Part shown: one piece after another, positions 26,465 through 35,604 of the stretch
Numbering within the stretch: position 1 is the stretch's first letter
Layout: every line of letters starts with the position of its first letter
Origin: Megasphaera_A sueciensis
GTDB lineage: Bacteria > Bacillota > Negativicutes > Veillonellales > Megasphaeraceae
Direction of reading: 5' to 3'
Length of the DNA stretch: 64,000 nucleotides
Assembly: GCF_050219315.1 (NCBI RefSeq)
Contig: NZ_CP116939.1
Location: 1,488,001-1,552,000, forward strand
Position numbers and translations under genes: made by a program
The notes under the pieces: generated by a model
What the model was told of the DNA's origin: nothing
The model's database searches: none
Seen by the model: the letters and a program-made list of their open reading frames with translations, nothing else

Positions 26465-29400
26465 CTAGTAAAAACTGTATCGATATTGGCCGCCGATGTA
26501 TGAATCATCACTAGCCCTCCAAGCGTTGATACTCATATGATTACTAACATCATATCGAAGACCGGCACGATTGTCTCTATGGTTTAAGCCAAAAGCTGCG
26601 GTAAGCATAAAATCATTGAACAAATATTTTCCCATTTCTATATTATAATAATTTTTATTTTCATTAGAAAGCCTTTCATTCATATTTAAAGATCCGGAGG
26701 TAACATTAAGTACATCCAACGAAAATGCACGTTCCAACGTGCTCGTAACACCCAAGCTATCCAACGTCATACGTACACCTGTACCTATTAATCCAGACAC
26801 ATCATCACTTTTCAGTGAACTGCTGTTACGTCCGCCATTACGCAAGGTAATAAGTGACACAATCTGTTGTCTTGTCAGCGGCGGCTGTGAGCGAAGGAGC
26901 ATATTCATATTATCAGCAGGGCCACGCAAAGTCAGCATAACGTTATATTGCCCTACACGTCCATTTCCTTCTACCATCATATAAGGTATAAAAGAATCTG
27001 CCTGTGAAAAATCAGCTTGTCCCTTAGTAATATTGAATTTCGTATCCAGATAACGCACAGATCCCCGCAATGCTTCAAACTGTCCTGATGGTATAGGGTG
27101 GGAAACAGTACCATGAAAGGTTGCAGCACCCATTACTATTAAATCATATAATACAGGATTATACAATCTCACATTTTTACCAAAAGATACAGTCATATCC
27201 ATTTCCAAATCAGGGTTATTCCCTGTATTTATTGCTATAAGTGGTATATTAAGCGTAGCATCAGATATTTCAATATTCCCTTTGAGAAGGGGAAAATCAT
27301 GCCCTTCTTCTATTGATAGTTGTCCGCTCAAAGGTCCTTTAAAATAATCACAATCTATACCTAATTTATTTAACTCTAAACTTCCTTGATATGACTGTAT
27401 CTTCCATCCATTCCACCGTACTTCACCGTTCAATGAATAGTAGCCTTTATTTTTTTTCCCTTTCCCATCCATTGTTCCGCTGCTTGTAATGGTTGCTTTT
27501 GTACCATCTAATACAATGGCTGCCTCAATATTTTCCAACGGATTTTTGAGATAGCGAAATTGAAGTGTTCCATGGTGGACAGACAAATTTCCTGTTAAAT
27601 GCGGCTCAGCTAACGTTCCTGTCAATTTTACAGATCCATTAAGTCCTCCATTTCCCTGTGTTACAAGCGGTGTTACAAACGCCAGAATATCTAAACCTGC
27701 ATTTTCCAACTTAAATGTTACATTCATGGATTCATCAGAATTTTGATTTCCCATCAAGGCACCCACGGGAATAGTACCATACGCACTGGCCTTATACGGA
27801 TCTCGGGAAATAAATGCCTGATTTATATGAATGATACCATCACGCACATTTATCAGTCCAAAGATATTTGTAAATGAAATTCCATTAATGGTACCTCCAT
27901 TAAATTGTACCGACATATCAACCTGCGGATGATCACTTGCACCGCTGACATCCGCCGCACAATCAATCCGTGTATCTACATCAATATTATTTTTCCCCAA
28001 AATATCTGTCAAAATTTTTGAAGAAAAATTGCGGCTTCCTACCTGTAAATGCACAGGACCATGTAAAGCATAGGTTCCTTGAGCTGCCAGCACGCCGTTA
28101 TCAACCGCAATAGCCAGTTTATTTACTTCAACAACTCCTTTATCAAGTTGTATATCAATATCTGTAGGTTGTACTGGAAAACCCGCCATACCAGCTTGTG
28201 TTATTTTCCCTTTTATTTTACCCTGCGGATCATGTACCGTTCCATCAATAGAAATATTGCCATCTATTTTTCCACTGACATCTTTTACTGGAAGATTTAA
28301 CAGTTTCAGCCAACTCTCTATATCTCCTGACATCACAGAAGCTCTGGCTTTAATCCAATCTGTCGATGGTTTATAACTAGCATTCGCTTGGTAAAATCCA
28401 CCATTTTGTTTAAACTGCAAGTCTTGCAATCGTATAATCCCATCATAATAGCCAAAATCACTTTTCAAATCTGTCACCGGAATATTGTTGACAACCAAAC
28501 GCTGCGATCTAACAACACCTGTTGCCGTCGGATTATCGAACGTTCCTCCAATATATGCAGATATATTGACAATACCCGATTTTTGAGTTTGTATATGCGG
28601 CATAATGCGAGAAACATCAAGATCAGGAGATTCGACATGAATCGCTAGTCGATCACCTGCTGTACCATAAAATCTGATATGTGAATCATAAGCAGCAAGA
28701 TCACCATTAGAAAGAGTAACGATTCCCTTGGAAAGTTTATAATTAGCTGATACACTTTTGTACAAATACCCATAGGCAGACCCCTCCGTCAATTGAAATT
28801 CGCCTACAGCAGACGGGTCATCCAACGTGCCCTTCACTTCCACATGATTCTGTACCCACCCGGTAAGAGGCATGTTCACTTCTGCTAAAGAAAGTAATTT
28901 TTCCAATCTCATATGCTGGGTATCAAGTGAAATTTCAATTTCTCTCGTACCAAGATCAATCATACCCATGGCTTTTTGATATTCATCCTTATACTGCCAC
29001 TGTATAAAAGGTATATCAATATGCTGCCCCTTACCAGTAAGAACGCCATTCACATTATCAAAAGGGACATTTTTAATTGAACCGGTCACAGCATGAAAAT
29101 TCACACTCCAACTAGGTTCCGTCCCATATATACGCCCAATCGCAGAAACATTTCCCGTCAAAGGTGTTGATACATACGCACTAAATAAAGAAAGAGGCAT
29201 GTTCACAGCATGGAAGCGAATGTCAGATATGCCTTTATCCCAATCATACGTTCCATCAGCTTGTATTGTTCCCCCCTGTACCTCTGCTTTGGCATTCAAA
29301 ATATGCAACAATCCATCATTATAGGAAAAATCAAGCTGTGCCTGCTGTGCTTCCCATCCATTATAAGAAAGATCATCAGCATCAACATGCCCTTGTCCAT

Positions 29401-30754
29401 ATAGGGAACCACTATTTATATTTCCTGCCGCCTCAATTGCTCCGGAAAACGTACCCATGATCGAAGTTGGTACCTGAGGAATATCAGTAAGACATATATT
29501 CTTAAATTGAATTTTAGCATTGTAATCGCCGTTTTTCCAAGAGTAAGAACCACTGCCTTGAACAGCCCCTTCTGCAACATCTGCCGAAGCTTGGTTGATA
29601 AAGAAAATTTCATTTTCATAAGAAAAATCCACATGACCATGCTGCATTACAATACCTTGTGCGTCAATAGACTGCAGTGCAATCGTGCCAGAGGCATGAA
29701 GAGCATCCACGGTTCCCCACAAACGAGCGTGTATACCAACAGAGCCGCTAACTGGCATGCTCATATTCGGAATCACCGCAGCGATATCTACAGATGGAGC
29801 CCGTACATCTAACTGAAAAACCGGAGTTTCTGCATTGGTCTTGACGACACCATCAAGATGAACCGCCTGCCCATTTACATTTCCGCTGATGTTTCTTAAA
29901 GTGACCTCATTGGTGGTCAAGCCTACATGTCCAGTCAACGAATCTATCTCATACCCATGCACATTCACCATTCCATTCTGAATATCGGCATTACCGGAAA
30001 TCATCATTCCGCGATGATTTTGCACAATATGAGCACTGATATTTTTAATTATTCCCTGTTCAACTTTTACATCTGCGGTTTCCGGCATAAAAGGTACCAC
30101 ATAAGCCGCTTTTACAGCGTCCCCACGAAGTTTTATATCATACTTGTGCGTCGAAGTATAATGTCCCGAAGCAATTATTGACTCTCCATCAACATGCATT
30201 GCTATTTGTCCATAGATATCCGGGTATGAAGAAAAATCCACCATACCCTCACAAGAATCGGCTTGAACAGACATTCCATCACTTGTTGCTGCTTTTATAG
30301 TACCATTTTTAGCATAAATAACCGCCCGAAATCCTGAATCGCCCATATTGGCATTTTTCTTAATAAGCGATGCAATATTCCATTGTCCCGGTGTATTTTC
30401 CCAAATATGAACTACGGGTGCAACAACGGTAACCGTCTGTACAGAAGGTACTACATTATCACCGGCAGCCGCTAACTTAGCCATCTGCCAAGGATTAACC
30501 TGTATTTCCACATTGTTTCCTGTAATAACAGTTCGTCCCTGCGTATCCTTAATTAAGGGATCATACAGAAAAATTTTACCAGTTAACGACACATCCATAG
30601 CAGAAAAAGAAAAAGTGCCGTTAATGTGTTCATTTAATGTTGTTGTAATGGTCGTCGATACGTACTGTATCAAAACCGGTTTTTCCCGCCACAAGGAAAA
30701 AAGCACCGCCAAAAATGATGCAATGACAGCCAAGGCAATCCATTTCCGTTTCAT
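26465..30754 (-). CDS. tamB: Translocation and assembly module protein TamB
   Basis: 1429 residues from the ATG at 30754, 7 nt after GGAGG. TamB spans the periplasm and is implicated in outer-membrane protein assembly and in phospholipid transport between membranes. An N-terminal membrane helix (WIALAVIASFLAVLFSLW) is followed by more than 1000 residues of repeating short beta strands (AsmA/TamB beta-helix type). The C-terminal DUF490 domain has GKNVRLYNPVLYDLIVMG, LRGPADNMNMLLRSQPPLTRQQIVSLITL and a terminal strand ending YRYSFY. In many diderms tamB pairs with tamA; here bamA lies three genes downstream and no tamA is seen in the window. Confidence 0.95.
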   Translation of the reverse strand: MKRKWIALAVIASFLAVLFSLWREKPVLIQYVSTTITTTLNEHINGTFSFSAMDVSLTGKIFLYDPLIKDTQGRTVITGNNVEIQVNPWQMAKLAAAGDNVVPSVQTVTVVAPVVHIWENTPGQWNIASLIKKNANMGDSGFRAVIYAKNGTIKAATSDGMSVQADSCEGMVDFSSYPDIYGQIAMHVDGESIIASGHYTSTHKYDIKLRGDAVKAAYVVPFMPETADVKVEQGIIKNISAHIVQNHRGMMISGNADIQNGMVNVHGYEIDSLTGHVGLTTNEVTLRNISGNVNGQAVHLDGVVKTNAETPVFQLDVRAPSVDIAAVIPNMSMPVSGSVGIHARLWGTVDALHASGTIALQSIDAQGIVMQHGHVDFSYENEIFFINQASADVAEGAVQGSGSYSWKNGDYNAKIQFKNICLTDIPQVPTSIMGTFSGAIEAAGNINSGSLYGQGHVDADDLSYNGWEAQQAQLDFSYNDGLLHILNAKAEVQGGTIQADGTYDWDKGISDIRFHAVNMPLSLFSAYVSTPLTGNVSAIGRIYGTEPSWSVNFHAVTGSIKNVPFDNVNGVLTGKGQHIDIPFIQWQYKDEYQKAMGMIDLGTREIEISLDTQHMRLEKLLSLAEVNMPLTGWVQNHVEVKGTLDDPSAVGEFQLTEGSAYGYLYKSVSANYKLSKGIVTLSNGDLAAYDSHIRFYGTAGDRLAIHVESPDLDVSRIMPHIQTQKSGIVNISAYIGGTFDNPTATGVVRSQRLVVNNIPVTDLKSDFGYYDGIIRLQDLQFKQNGGFYQANASYKPSTDWIKARASVMSGDIESWLKLLNLPVKDVSGKIDGNISIDGTVHDPQGKIKGKITQAGMAGFPVQPTDIDIQLDKGVVEVNKLAIAVDNGVLAAQGTYALHGPVHLQVGSRNFSSKILTDILGKNNIDVDTRIDCAADVSGASDHPQVDMSVQFNGGTINGISFTNIFGLINVRDGIIHINQAFISRDPYKASAYGTIPVGALMGNQNSDESMNVTFKLENAGLDILAFVTPLVTQGNGGLNGSVKLTGTLAEPHLTGNLSVHHGTLQFRYLKNPLENIEAAIVLDGTKATITSSGTMDGKGKKNKGYYSLNGEVRWNGWKIQSYQGSLELNKLGIDCDYFKGPLSGQLSIEEGHDFPLLKGNIEISDATLNIPLIAINTGNNPDLEMDMTVSFGKNVRLYNPVLYDLIVMGAATFHGTVSHPIPSGQFEALRGSVRYLDTKFNITKGQADFSQADSFIPYMMVEGNGRVGQYNVMLTLRGPADNMNMLLRSQPPLTRQQIVSLITLRNGGRNSSSLKSDDVSGLIGTGVRMTLDSLGVTSTLERAFSLDVLNVTSGSLNMNERLSNENKNYYNIEMGKYLFNDFMLTAAFGLNHRDNRAGLRYDVSNHMSINAWRASDDSYIGGQYRYSFY

Positions 30755-30886
30755 CCGCCGGCCTCCATCAGATATAAGAAAGAGAGAACTGCTTTCATAC
30801 AATTCTCTCTCCATTTTACGACATGCTCCTTACTAAAATCAAGGAAAACCGCCATATATGTAATTTTTCTACAATTATATCTTAGT

Positions 30887-32494
30887 TTATAAATTACCAG
30901 CTATATCCGCCGCTGGATGTACTACACCGGATCGAACATCTACCCCCATAACTTGTTCCAATGTTGCAATGCCGACATTATAATCATATAGTGCTTGTAT
31001 ATTATTAGTTTTAGCTTGATTTAAATTCAATTGTGCATCCAAAACATCCAAGTTAATGCCGACACCTGCTTGATACCGTACACGGGCAATTTTAAAGCTT
31101 TCTTCTGCCTGATTTACAGACGTCTTCGTAGCTTCGACACGCTGCGCAGCACTGCGAATAGCTAAATACGCTTCTTTTACTTGTAATTGCACTGATTCTC
31201 GTGTTTTCTGTTCGGTTTCCAACGCCGCTAAATATTTTTCCTTGGCAATCTTTATCTTTGCATTAGTAGCGCCCCCGTCAAAAAGACTGTACGTAATACC
31301 GCCACTAATTGTCCACGCGCCGTTGCCACTGCCGGGAAAATCACTATTGGACCAATCATTGGAAGCTCCCACAGACACCGTAGGTTTATGTCCCGCTTCA
31401 GCAATTCCAATATTTTCTCTAGCTTCACGGACAGCCAAGTCAGCTTGGATGACCTCCGGGCGATATTTCATGGCATAATCAATTGCTTCATCCAAAGAAA
31501 TATCATATGCATCAAAAGGAAGCCGATGATCAGCAACCACAAGCTTAGTTTGCAGCGGTAATCCTAAAATATTATTTAAACTGGCTTCCGCATTGGCCAC
31601 ATTATTTGCCGCCGTGACAGCATTCGTCTTGGCATTTGCCAAGGATACATCCGAACTCAAAACATCCAATTTAGCTACCGTTCCTACATCATACTGCGCA
31701 GTAACATTATCAACATGTCCCTGTAAATTTGTCACGGATTCATCATAAACATCTTTTAATTCTTGGTATGCCAATAACCCAAAATATCCTTCTACCGCTG
31801 ATAATTTCGTCGCCTGTTCCACACGTAAAATATCTTCTTGAGAAGAAACCTTACCCAGCTTAGCTACCGCAATATTACCTTCCACCAGACCACCCGTATA
31901 TAAGGGAAGACTGACAGCAAGCGTATTTGTAAAACTGTTGCCAATAGAGTCAATATTTCGTGTTATTATGCCGGTAGGAGTAAGATCTAACACTTTTGTA
32001 TGCGTCTCTGCACGAGCACCAGACCATGTGTAATCAACACTAGGCATCAAACCCGCCCGAGCCTGATCAATAGAGTATTCTGACTGCTTTAAATCATAAT
32101 GAGCAATCTTGATATCTCGATTATAATTGAGTGCCATAGCAATTGTTTTTGGCAATGTCAGTTCTACTGTTTGATTCGGAGAAACACGGCCTACTGTTAT
32201 GACCGGTTCTTCTCCATTTTTCTTAGCTTTTGCCAGAGCTGACTGTCTTTCTTCATACATCTTTTGCGCTATTGATTCCCGCAATACCGGTGATACATCA
32301 TCTCCAGCTGATACAACACTAGCGGATTTGGCTGCTTTAATCTCTGCCTGTTTTTTTGTAGCAGCAATTTGGCTATCTGTAGGCAAAATAACTGGTTCTA
32401 CACCAGCAGTCGTATCTCTTGCACCGGCACTAACAGCTCCTGCCGCCGTAATCATCATCACAATGAATAACTGTTTATACAATTTCTGGTTCAT
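30887..32494 (-). CDS. TolC-family outer-membrane efflux/secretion protein
   Basis: 535 residues from the ATG at 32494 behind GGGGGT. A signal peptide (LYKQLFIVMMITAAGAVSAGA) precedes a linker of about 90 residues, then two OEP repeats. The first starts VELTLPKTIAMALNYNRDIKIAHYDLKQSEY and the second DISLDEAIDYAMKYRPEVIQADLAVREARENIGIAEAG. Each ends in a coiled-coil hairpin (YFGLLAYQELKDVYDESV; ARVRYQAGVGINLDVLDAQLNLNQAKTN). TolC trimers form the outer-membrane channel of export systems. The inner-membrane partner is not in this window. It lies 46 nt after mlaD. Confidence 0.93.
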   Translation of the reverse strand: MNQKLYKQLFIVMMITAAGAVSAGARDTTAGVEPVILPTDSQIAATKKQAEIKAAKSASVVSAGDDVSPVLRESIAQKMYEERQSALAKAKKNGEEPVITVGRVSPNQTVELTLPKTIAMALNYNRDIKIAHYDLKQSEYSIDQARAGLMPSVDYTWSGARAETHTKVLDLTPTGIITRNIDSIGNSFTNTLAVSLPLYTGGLVEGNIAVAKLGKVSSQEDILRVEQATKLSAVEGYFGLLAYQELKDVYDESVTNLQGHVDNVTAQYDVGTVAKLDVLSSDVSLANAKTNAVTAANNVANAEASLNNILGLPLQTKLVVADHRLPFDAYDISLDEAIDYAMKYRPEVIQADLAVREARENIGIAEAGHKPTVSVGASNDWSNSDFPGSGNGAWTISGGITYSLFDGGATNAKIKIAKEKYLAALETEQKTRESVQLQVKEAYLAIRSAAQRVEATKTSVNQAEESFKIARVRYQAGVGINLDVLDAQLNLNQAKTNNIQALYDYNVGIATLEQVMGVDVRSGVVHPAADIAGNL

Positions 32495-32540
32495 CTTGGG
32501 TACCCCCATCATTTATATCTTAATATTATGACTATGCTTT

Positions 32541-33794
32541 TTAAAAAGTATAGTTGACACCATAATAATTACCGCCATCACTTCGTTCCATTGGTCGCGT
32601 AAATTGGCCAAAAAGATAGATATTCGGTAAAATTTTGTACTGCGCTTTAATGCGATAGCGCCATTCGTTAGGATTATATCCCTCCAGTGATACACGAAAC
32701 GGACCATTTACTCCAAAATCAATGCCGGCACCTAAATTACCATTAATGATTCCTATCCGTCGTTCAAATAAATTTTCATGATAGCCGTACTGTAAATTCA
32801 GTGCTGTACCGTTTCCAATATTTTCCGCTCCGATAAGAGCAAAAGATTTGTCACGGTACACCTTAAAATTTACATTGGCACCGCTTTCACTTTTAGTATC
32901 ATTATACAACATTCCAGCTTCACCTTGTACTGTAATTTTGCTATTTCCAAGAATGTTATTTACTTTTGTAGAAATCTGCGCCGTATTGTGCAGTGTTGTT
33001 TTTAAATCAGCCTGACTCGCTGGGTCATTAGTTATTTTTTCCATTGAAGACGCTACTTTTTCAACTCGTTCTGTAATGTCTTTCACATTGGCAGCTGTTG
33101 CTCGGATGTTCTGCGAAGTCGCCCCATCCCCATCTATAGCCTGAGATGATTGCTGAAGTTGTGAGGCCACATCGTTCATAGATGTCGTAATGGCTGCCAT
33201 ATTCGCCGTAATGGCTTGTATATTTCCAGCATTTCCTTGCACGATAGCGTTCATATTCCCCGTCAGTAATTCAGAATTGCGAATAGTTCCACGCATAGCT
33301 TCCTGTGTTTTATCATCTCCGATAACGGCATTAACATTCTTCATCATATCATTGACACTAGTCATTAATGTGTTAGCACTCTTCATCATGTCATCCATAC
33401 TCTGGCCAGCTGTTCCATATATATAATCTCCATCAGTTAATAAATGACTGGAATCTTCTCCCGGAGTAATTTGAATAATTTTTTCACCGAGCAATCCATC
33501 TGTTGCTACGATAACCTTGGAATCTTTAGGGATTTCAGTTCCCTTATCTAATTTAATTTTAGCATCTACCCCATATTTAGTAGTTGATATACTTTCCACT
33601 TTTCCTACATGAACCCCTACATACCGGACAGCATTGCCGGATTTCAAGCCATTGGCATCCGCAAATACGACATGTATTTCAAAACCGGGCTTACCAAAAA
33701 TTTCCGCATGGGCAAGGTCAAGAACAACATAGGTAAAAATAATGATGCCAATGACCGTTACTAATCCAACTTTTGCTTCTGCAGTCCATTTCAT
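32541..33794 (-). CDS. mlaD: MlaD-like MCE domain protein with C-terminal extension
   Basis: 417 residues. MlaD binds phospholipid in the periplasm for the MlaFED transporter. An N-terminal membrane helix (VGLVTVIGIIIFTYVVLDL) is followed by one MCE domain (FEIHVVFADANGLKSGNAVRYVGVHVGKVESI, PKDSKVIVATDGLLGEKIIQITPG). A long helical region follows with repeats of ITANMAAITTSMNDV type, then about 130 residues that look like beta strands (NGTALNLQYGYHENLF, GPFRVSLEGYNPNEWRYRIKAQYKIL, NYYGVNYTF) ending in Phe. E. coli MlaD is about 180 residues; the extra tail could reach and insert in the outer membrane. The start overlaps mlaF by 4 nt (ATGA). Confidence 0.9.
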   Translation of the reverse strand: MKWTAEAKVGLVTVIGIIIFTYVVLDLAHAEIFGKPGFEIHVVFADANGLKSGNAVRYVGVHVGKVESISTTKYGVDAKIKLDKGTEIPKDSKVIVATDGLLGEKIIQITPGEDSSHLLTDGDYIYGTAGQSMDDMMKSANTLMTSVNDMMKNVNAVIGDDKTQEAMRGTIRNSELLTGNMNAIVQGNAGNIQAITANMAAITTSMNDVASQLQQSSQAIDGDGATSQNIRATAANVKDITERVEKVASSMEKITNDPASQADLKTTLHNTAQISTKVNNILGNSKITVQGEAGMLYNDTKSESGANVNFKVYRDKSFALIGAENIGNGTALNLQYGYHENLFERRIGIINGNLGAGIDFGVNGPFRVSLEGYNPNEWRYRIKAQYKILPNIYLFGQFTRPMERSDGGNYYGVNYTF

Positions 33795-34543
33795 TTAGCT
33801 CGTCCTCCTTCTTCTGGAAGTACCCCACCATGGATAAACAGTTGTACATCCCTATTTTCACACTTACGAAATTCATCTTTAGGAGCAACAACCAAAAATT
33901 TTCCATCCTGTAAAAGAGCCAGGCGATCAGCGACATAAAAAGCCGAATCCATATCATGTGTAACCACGATAGATGTTGCTTGCAAATGCTGCTGCATGCC
34001 GACAATAAGCTTATTAATATCCATACAGCGAAGTGGATCCAGCCCTGCTGTCGGTTCATCATAGAGAATAAGTGATGGATCTAAAACAATAGCACGTGCC
34101 AAACTGACTCTTTTTTTCATGCCGCCGGATAAATCATTCGGCATCATTTGTTCGATATTGTCCAATCCCACTAGATGGAGCTTTTCTTTAACAATAGTTT
34201 GAATTTTCACATCATCATATTTGGTATGCTGCCTAAGACCAAATGCTACATTTTCGCCGACAGACATCGAGTCAAAAAGTGCAGAATATTGAAAAACCAT
34301 ACCCATGCACTGCCTAACAGCAATCATTTGCTCCTCGGTATACGCTGTCACATCAACATCATTAATAAAGATATGTCCGCTGGTAGGTTTCTGTAGCCCA
34401 ATAATAAGTTTTAATATTGTACTTTTGCCAGATCCGCTGGCACCTAGAATAGCTAATGTTTCGCCCTTTCGGACATCTAGGTTGATATGGTCCAGGATAA
34501 CCCGGCTGCCATACACCACGGTTACATCTTGCAATCTGATCAT
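33791..34543 (-). CDS. mlaF: MlaF-like phospholipid ABC transporter ATPase
   Basis: 250 residues from the ATG at 34543, behind AGGAG at 6 nt. It has Walker A LGASGSGKSTILKLI, a Q loop in MGMVFQYSALFDSMSVGENVAFGLR, signature LSGGMKKRVSLARAI, Walker B LILYDEPTAGLDP and the switch His in VVTHDMDSA. The insertion and FQYSALFDSMSV pattern are typical of MlaF among ABC ATPases. It powers phospholipid movement together with MlaE and MlaD, encoded on either side. Confidence 0.96.
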   Translation of the reverse strand: MIRLQDVTVVYGSRVILDHINLDVRKGETLAILGASGSGKSTILKLIIGLQKPTSGHIFINDVDVTAYTEEQMIAVRQCMGMVFQYSALFDSMSVGENVAFGLRQHTKYDDVKIQTIVKEKLHLVGLDNIEQMMPNDLSGGMKKRVSLARAIVLDPSLILYDEPTAGLDPLRCMDINKLIVGMQQHLQATSIVVTHDMDSAFYVADRLALLQDGKFLVVAPKDEFRKCENRDVQLFIHGGVLPEEGGRAK

Positions 34544-34552
34544 ATGCATCTC

Positions 34553-35317
34553 CTAGTACAAAATAATGGATAATAAATAATTACAAATAAAAATAAAAAT
34601 AATAGAGGTTACAACGGATCGGGTCGTAGCCTGTCCTACTCCTTCGGCCCCGCTTTTACAATGCATCCCCTCATAACAGGCGATCAAAGAAATAATGCCG
34701 CCGAAGAACATTGCTTTAATCATACCATATACCACATCACTGACTGCCGTAAAAACTTCGATGGAATTAATATATGTATACGTTGTAAGTCCCGCCAAAA
34801 AAGTAGATACAACGTAGCCGCCGCCAGTACCGATAATATACCCATATAACGCAAGAACAGGCACCATGATGACACAGGCCACAAACCGCGGAACAACAAG
34901 ATATGCTACCGGATCGGTTGCCATGCAACGAAGTGCATCAATTTGTTCAGTCACCTTCATCGTCCCTATTTCGGCTGTCATGGCAGCTCCACAACGGCCG
35001 GCAACAACAACACCGGTTAAGATAGGGCCTAATTCCCGCCCCATTCCAACAGACATAATTCCGCCTAATGTCGATTGTGCTCCATAACGCAATAATATAT
35101 CCACAATTTGCAGCGTCATGACCATTCCCGCAAATAGCAGTGTTAAACTAACAATCGGCAATGAATCAACTCCAAGATGTGCCATTTGGACAATAGTAAG
35201 CTTTCTATTGATTTTGGGAAGCTGTCGCAATGTCTGCATAAAAAGGATCGCAATAACTCCTACTTGTTCAAATATATGTAAAGTAAAACGACCGATTTTC
35301 TCTAATATTTCCTGCAC
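34553..35317 (-). CDS. mlaE: MlaE-like phospholipid ABC transporter permease
   Basis: 254 residues from a GTG start at 35317, chosen because GAGGGG lies 5 nt upstream and because a longer frame would translate that site as Gly codons. Length then matches the family. The protein starts VQEILEKIGRFTLHIFEQVG. It has the MlaE hallmarks LVSLTLLFAGMVMTLQ, REVGP-like GRELGPILTGVVVAGRCGAAMTAEIGTMKVTEQIDAL, and ATDPVAYLVVPRFVACVIMVPVLALYG, with about five membrane helices. It is the first gene of the long outer-membrane operon and has a clear promoter at 35448-35476. Confidence 0.95.
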   Translation of the reverse strand: MQEILEKIGRFTLHIFEQVGVIAILFMQTLRQLPKINRKLTIVQMAHLGVDSLPIVSLTLLFAGMVMTLQIVDILLRYGAQSTLGGIMSVGMGRELGPILTGVVVAGRCGAAMTAEIGTMKVTEQIDALRCMATDPVAYLVVPRFVACVIMVPVLALYGYIIGTGGGYVVSTFLAGLTTYTYINSIEVFTAVSDVVYGMIKAMFFGGIISLIACYEGMHCKSGAEGVGQATTRSVVTSIIFIFICNYLLSIILY

Positions 35318-35447
35318 AAACACCCCTCCTCCACCATGTCTTATCAATTTTACTATACCATCATTGGAAGTAGATGTAAAACCTTTCAATACACTATCTC
35401 ATATACAGAAGAAAACTTTTAAACCATTTTGAGTTTCCATAAAATAG

Positions 35448-35476
35448 ATGATACCATGTATGTAAGTAAATATCAA
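35448..35476 (-). promoter_or_regulatory. Promoter of the mla-tolC-tamB-bamA-lpxD operon
   Basis: On the minus strand TTGATA (35476-35471) and TATCAT (35453-35448) are 17 nt apart. Transcription would start near 35441, leaving a leader of about 120 nt before mlaE. It is the only good promoter I found ahead of the run of envelope genes that ends at 17607, where gaps are mostly under 50 nt. Confidence 0.75.
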
Positions 35477-35552
35477 GCTGGAGCCTGTTCAAAGTTATAT
35501 TTTACAGACTTTTAAATTATCAATAAAAACTCTAAGTTATAAAAATAGTATT

Positions 35553-35604
35553 AAAAAATAACGATTATGACAGGTATTTCGCACCATCATAATCGTTATT
35601 TTTA
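35553..35604 (-). terminator. Terminator after the S55 protease gene
   Basis: On the minus strand AAATAACGATTATGA and TCATAATCGTTATTT form a 15-bp stem, followed by T residues. It starts inside the stop codon of the S55 gene and separates the murA-mreB-S55 unit from the mlaE promoter. Confidence 0.88.
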
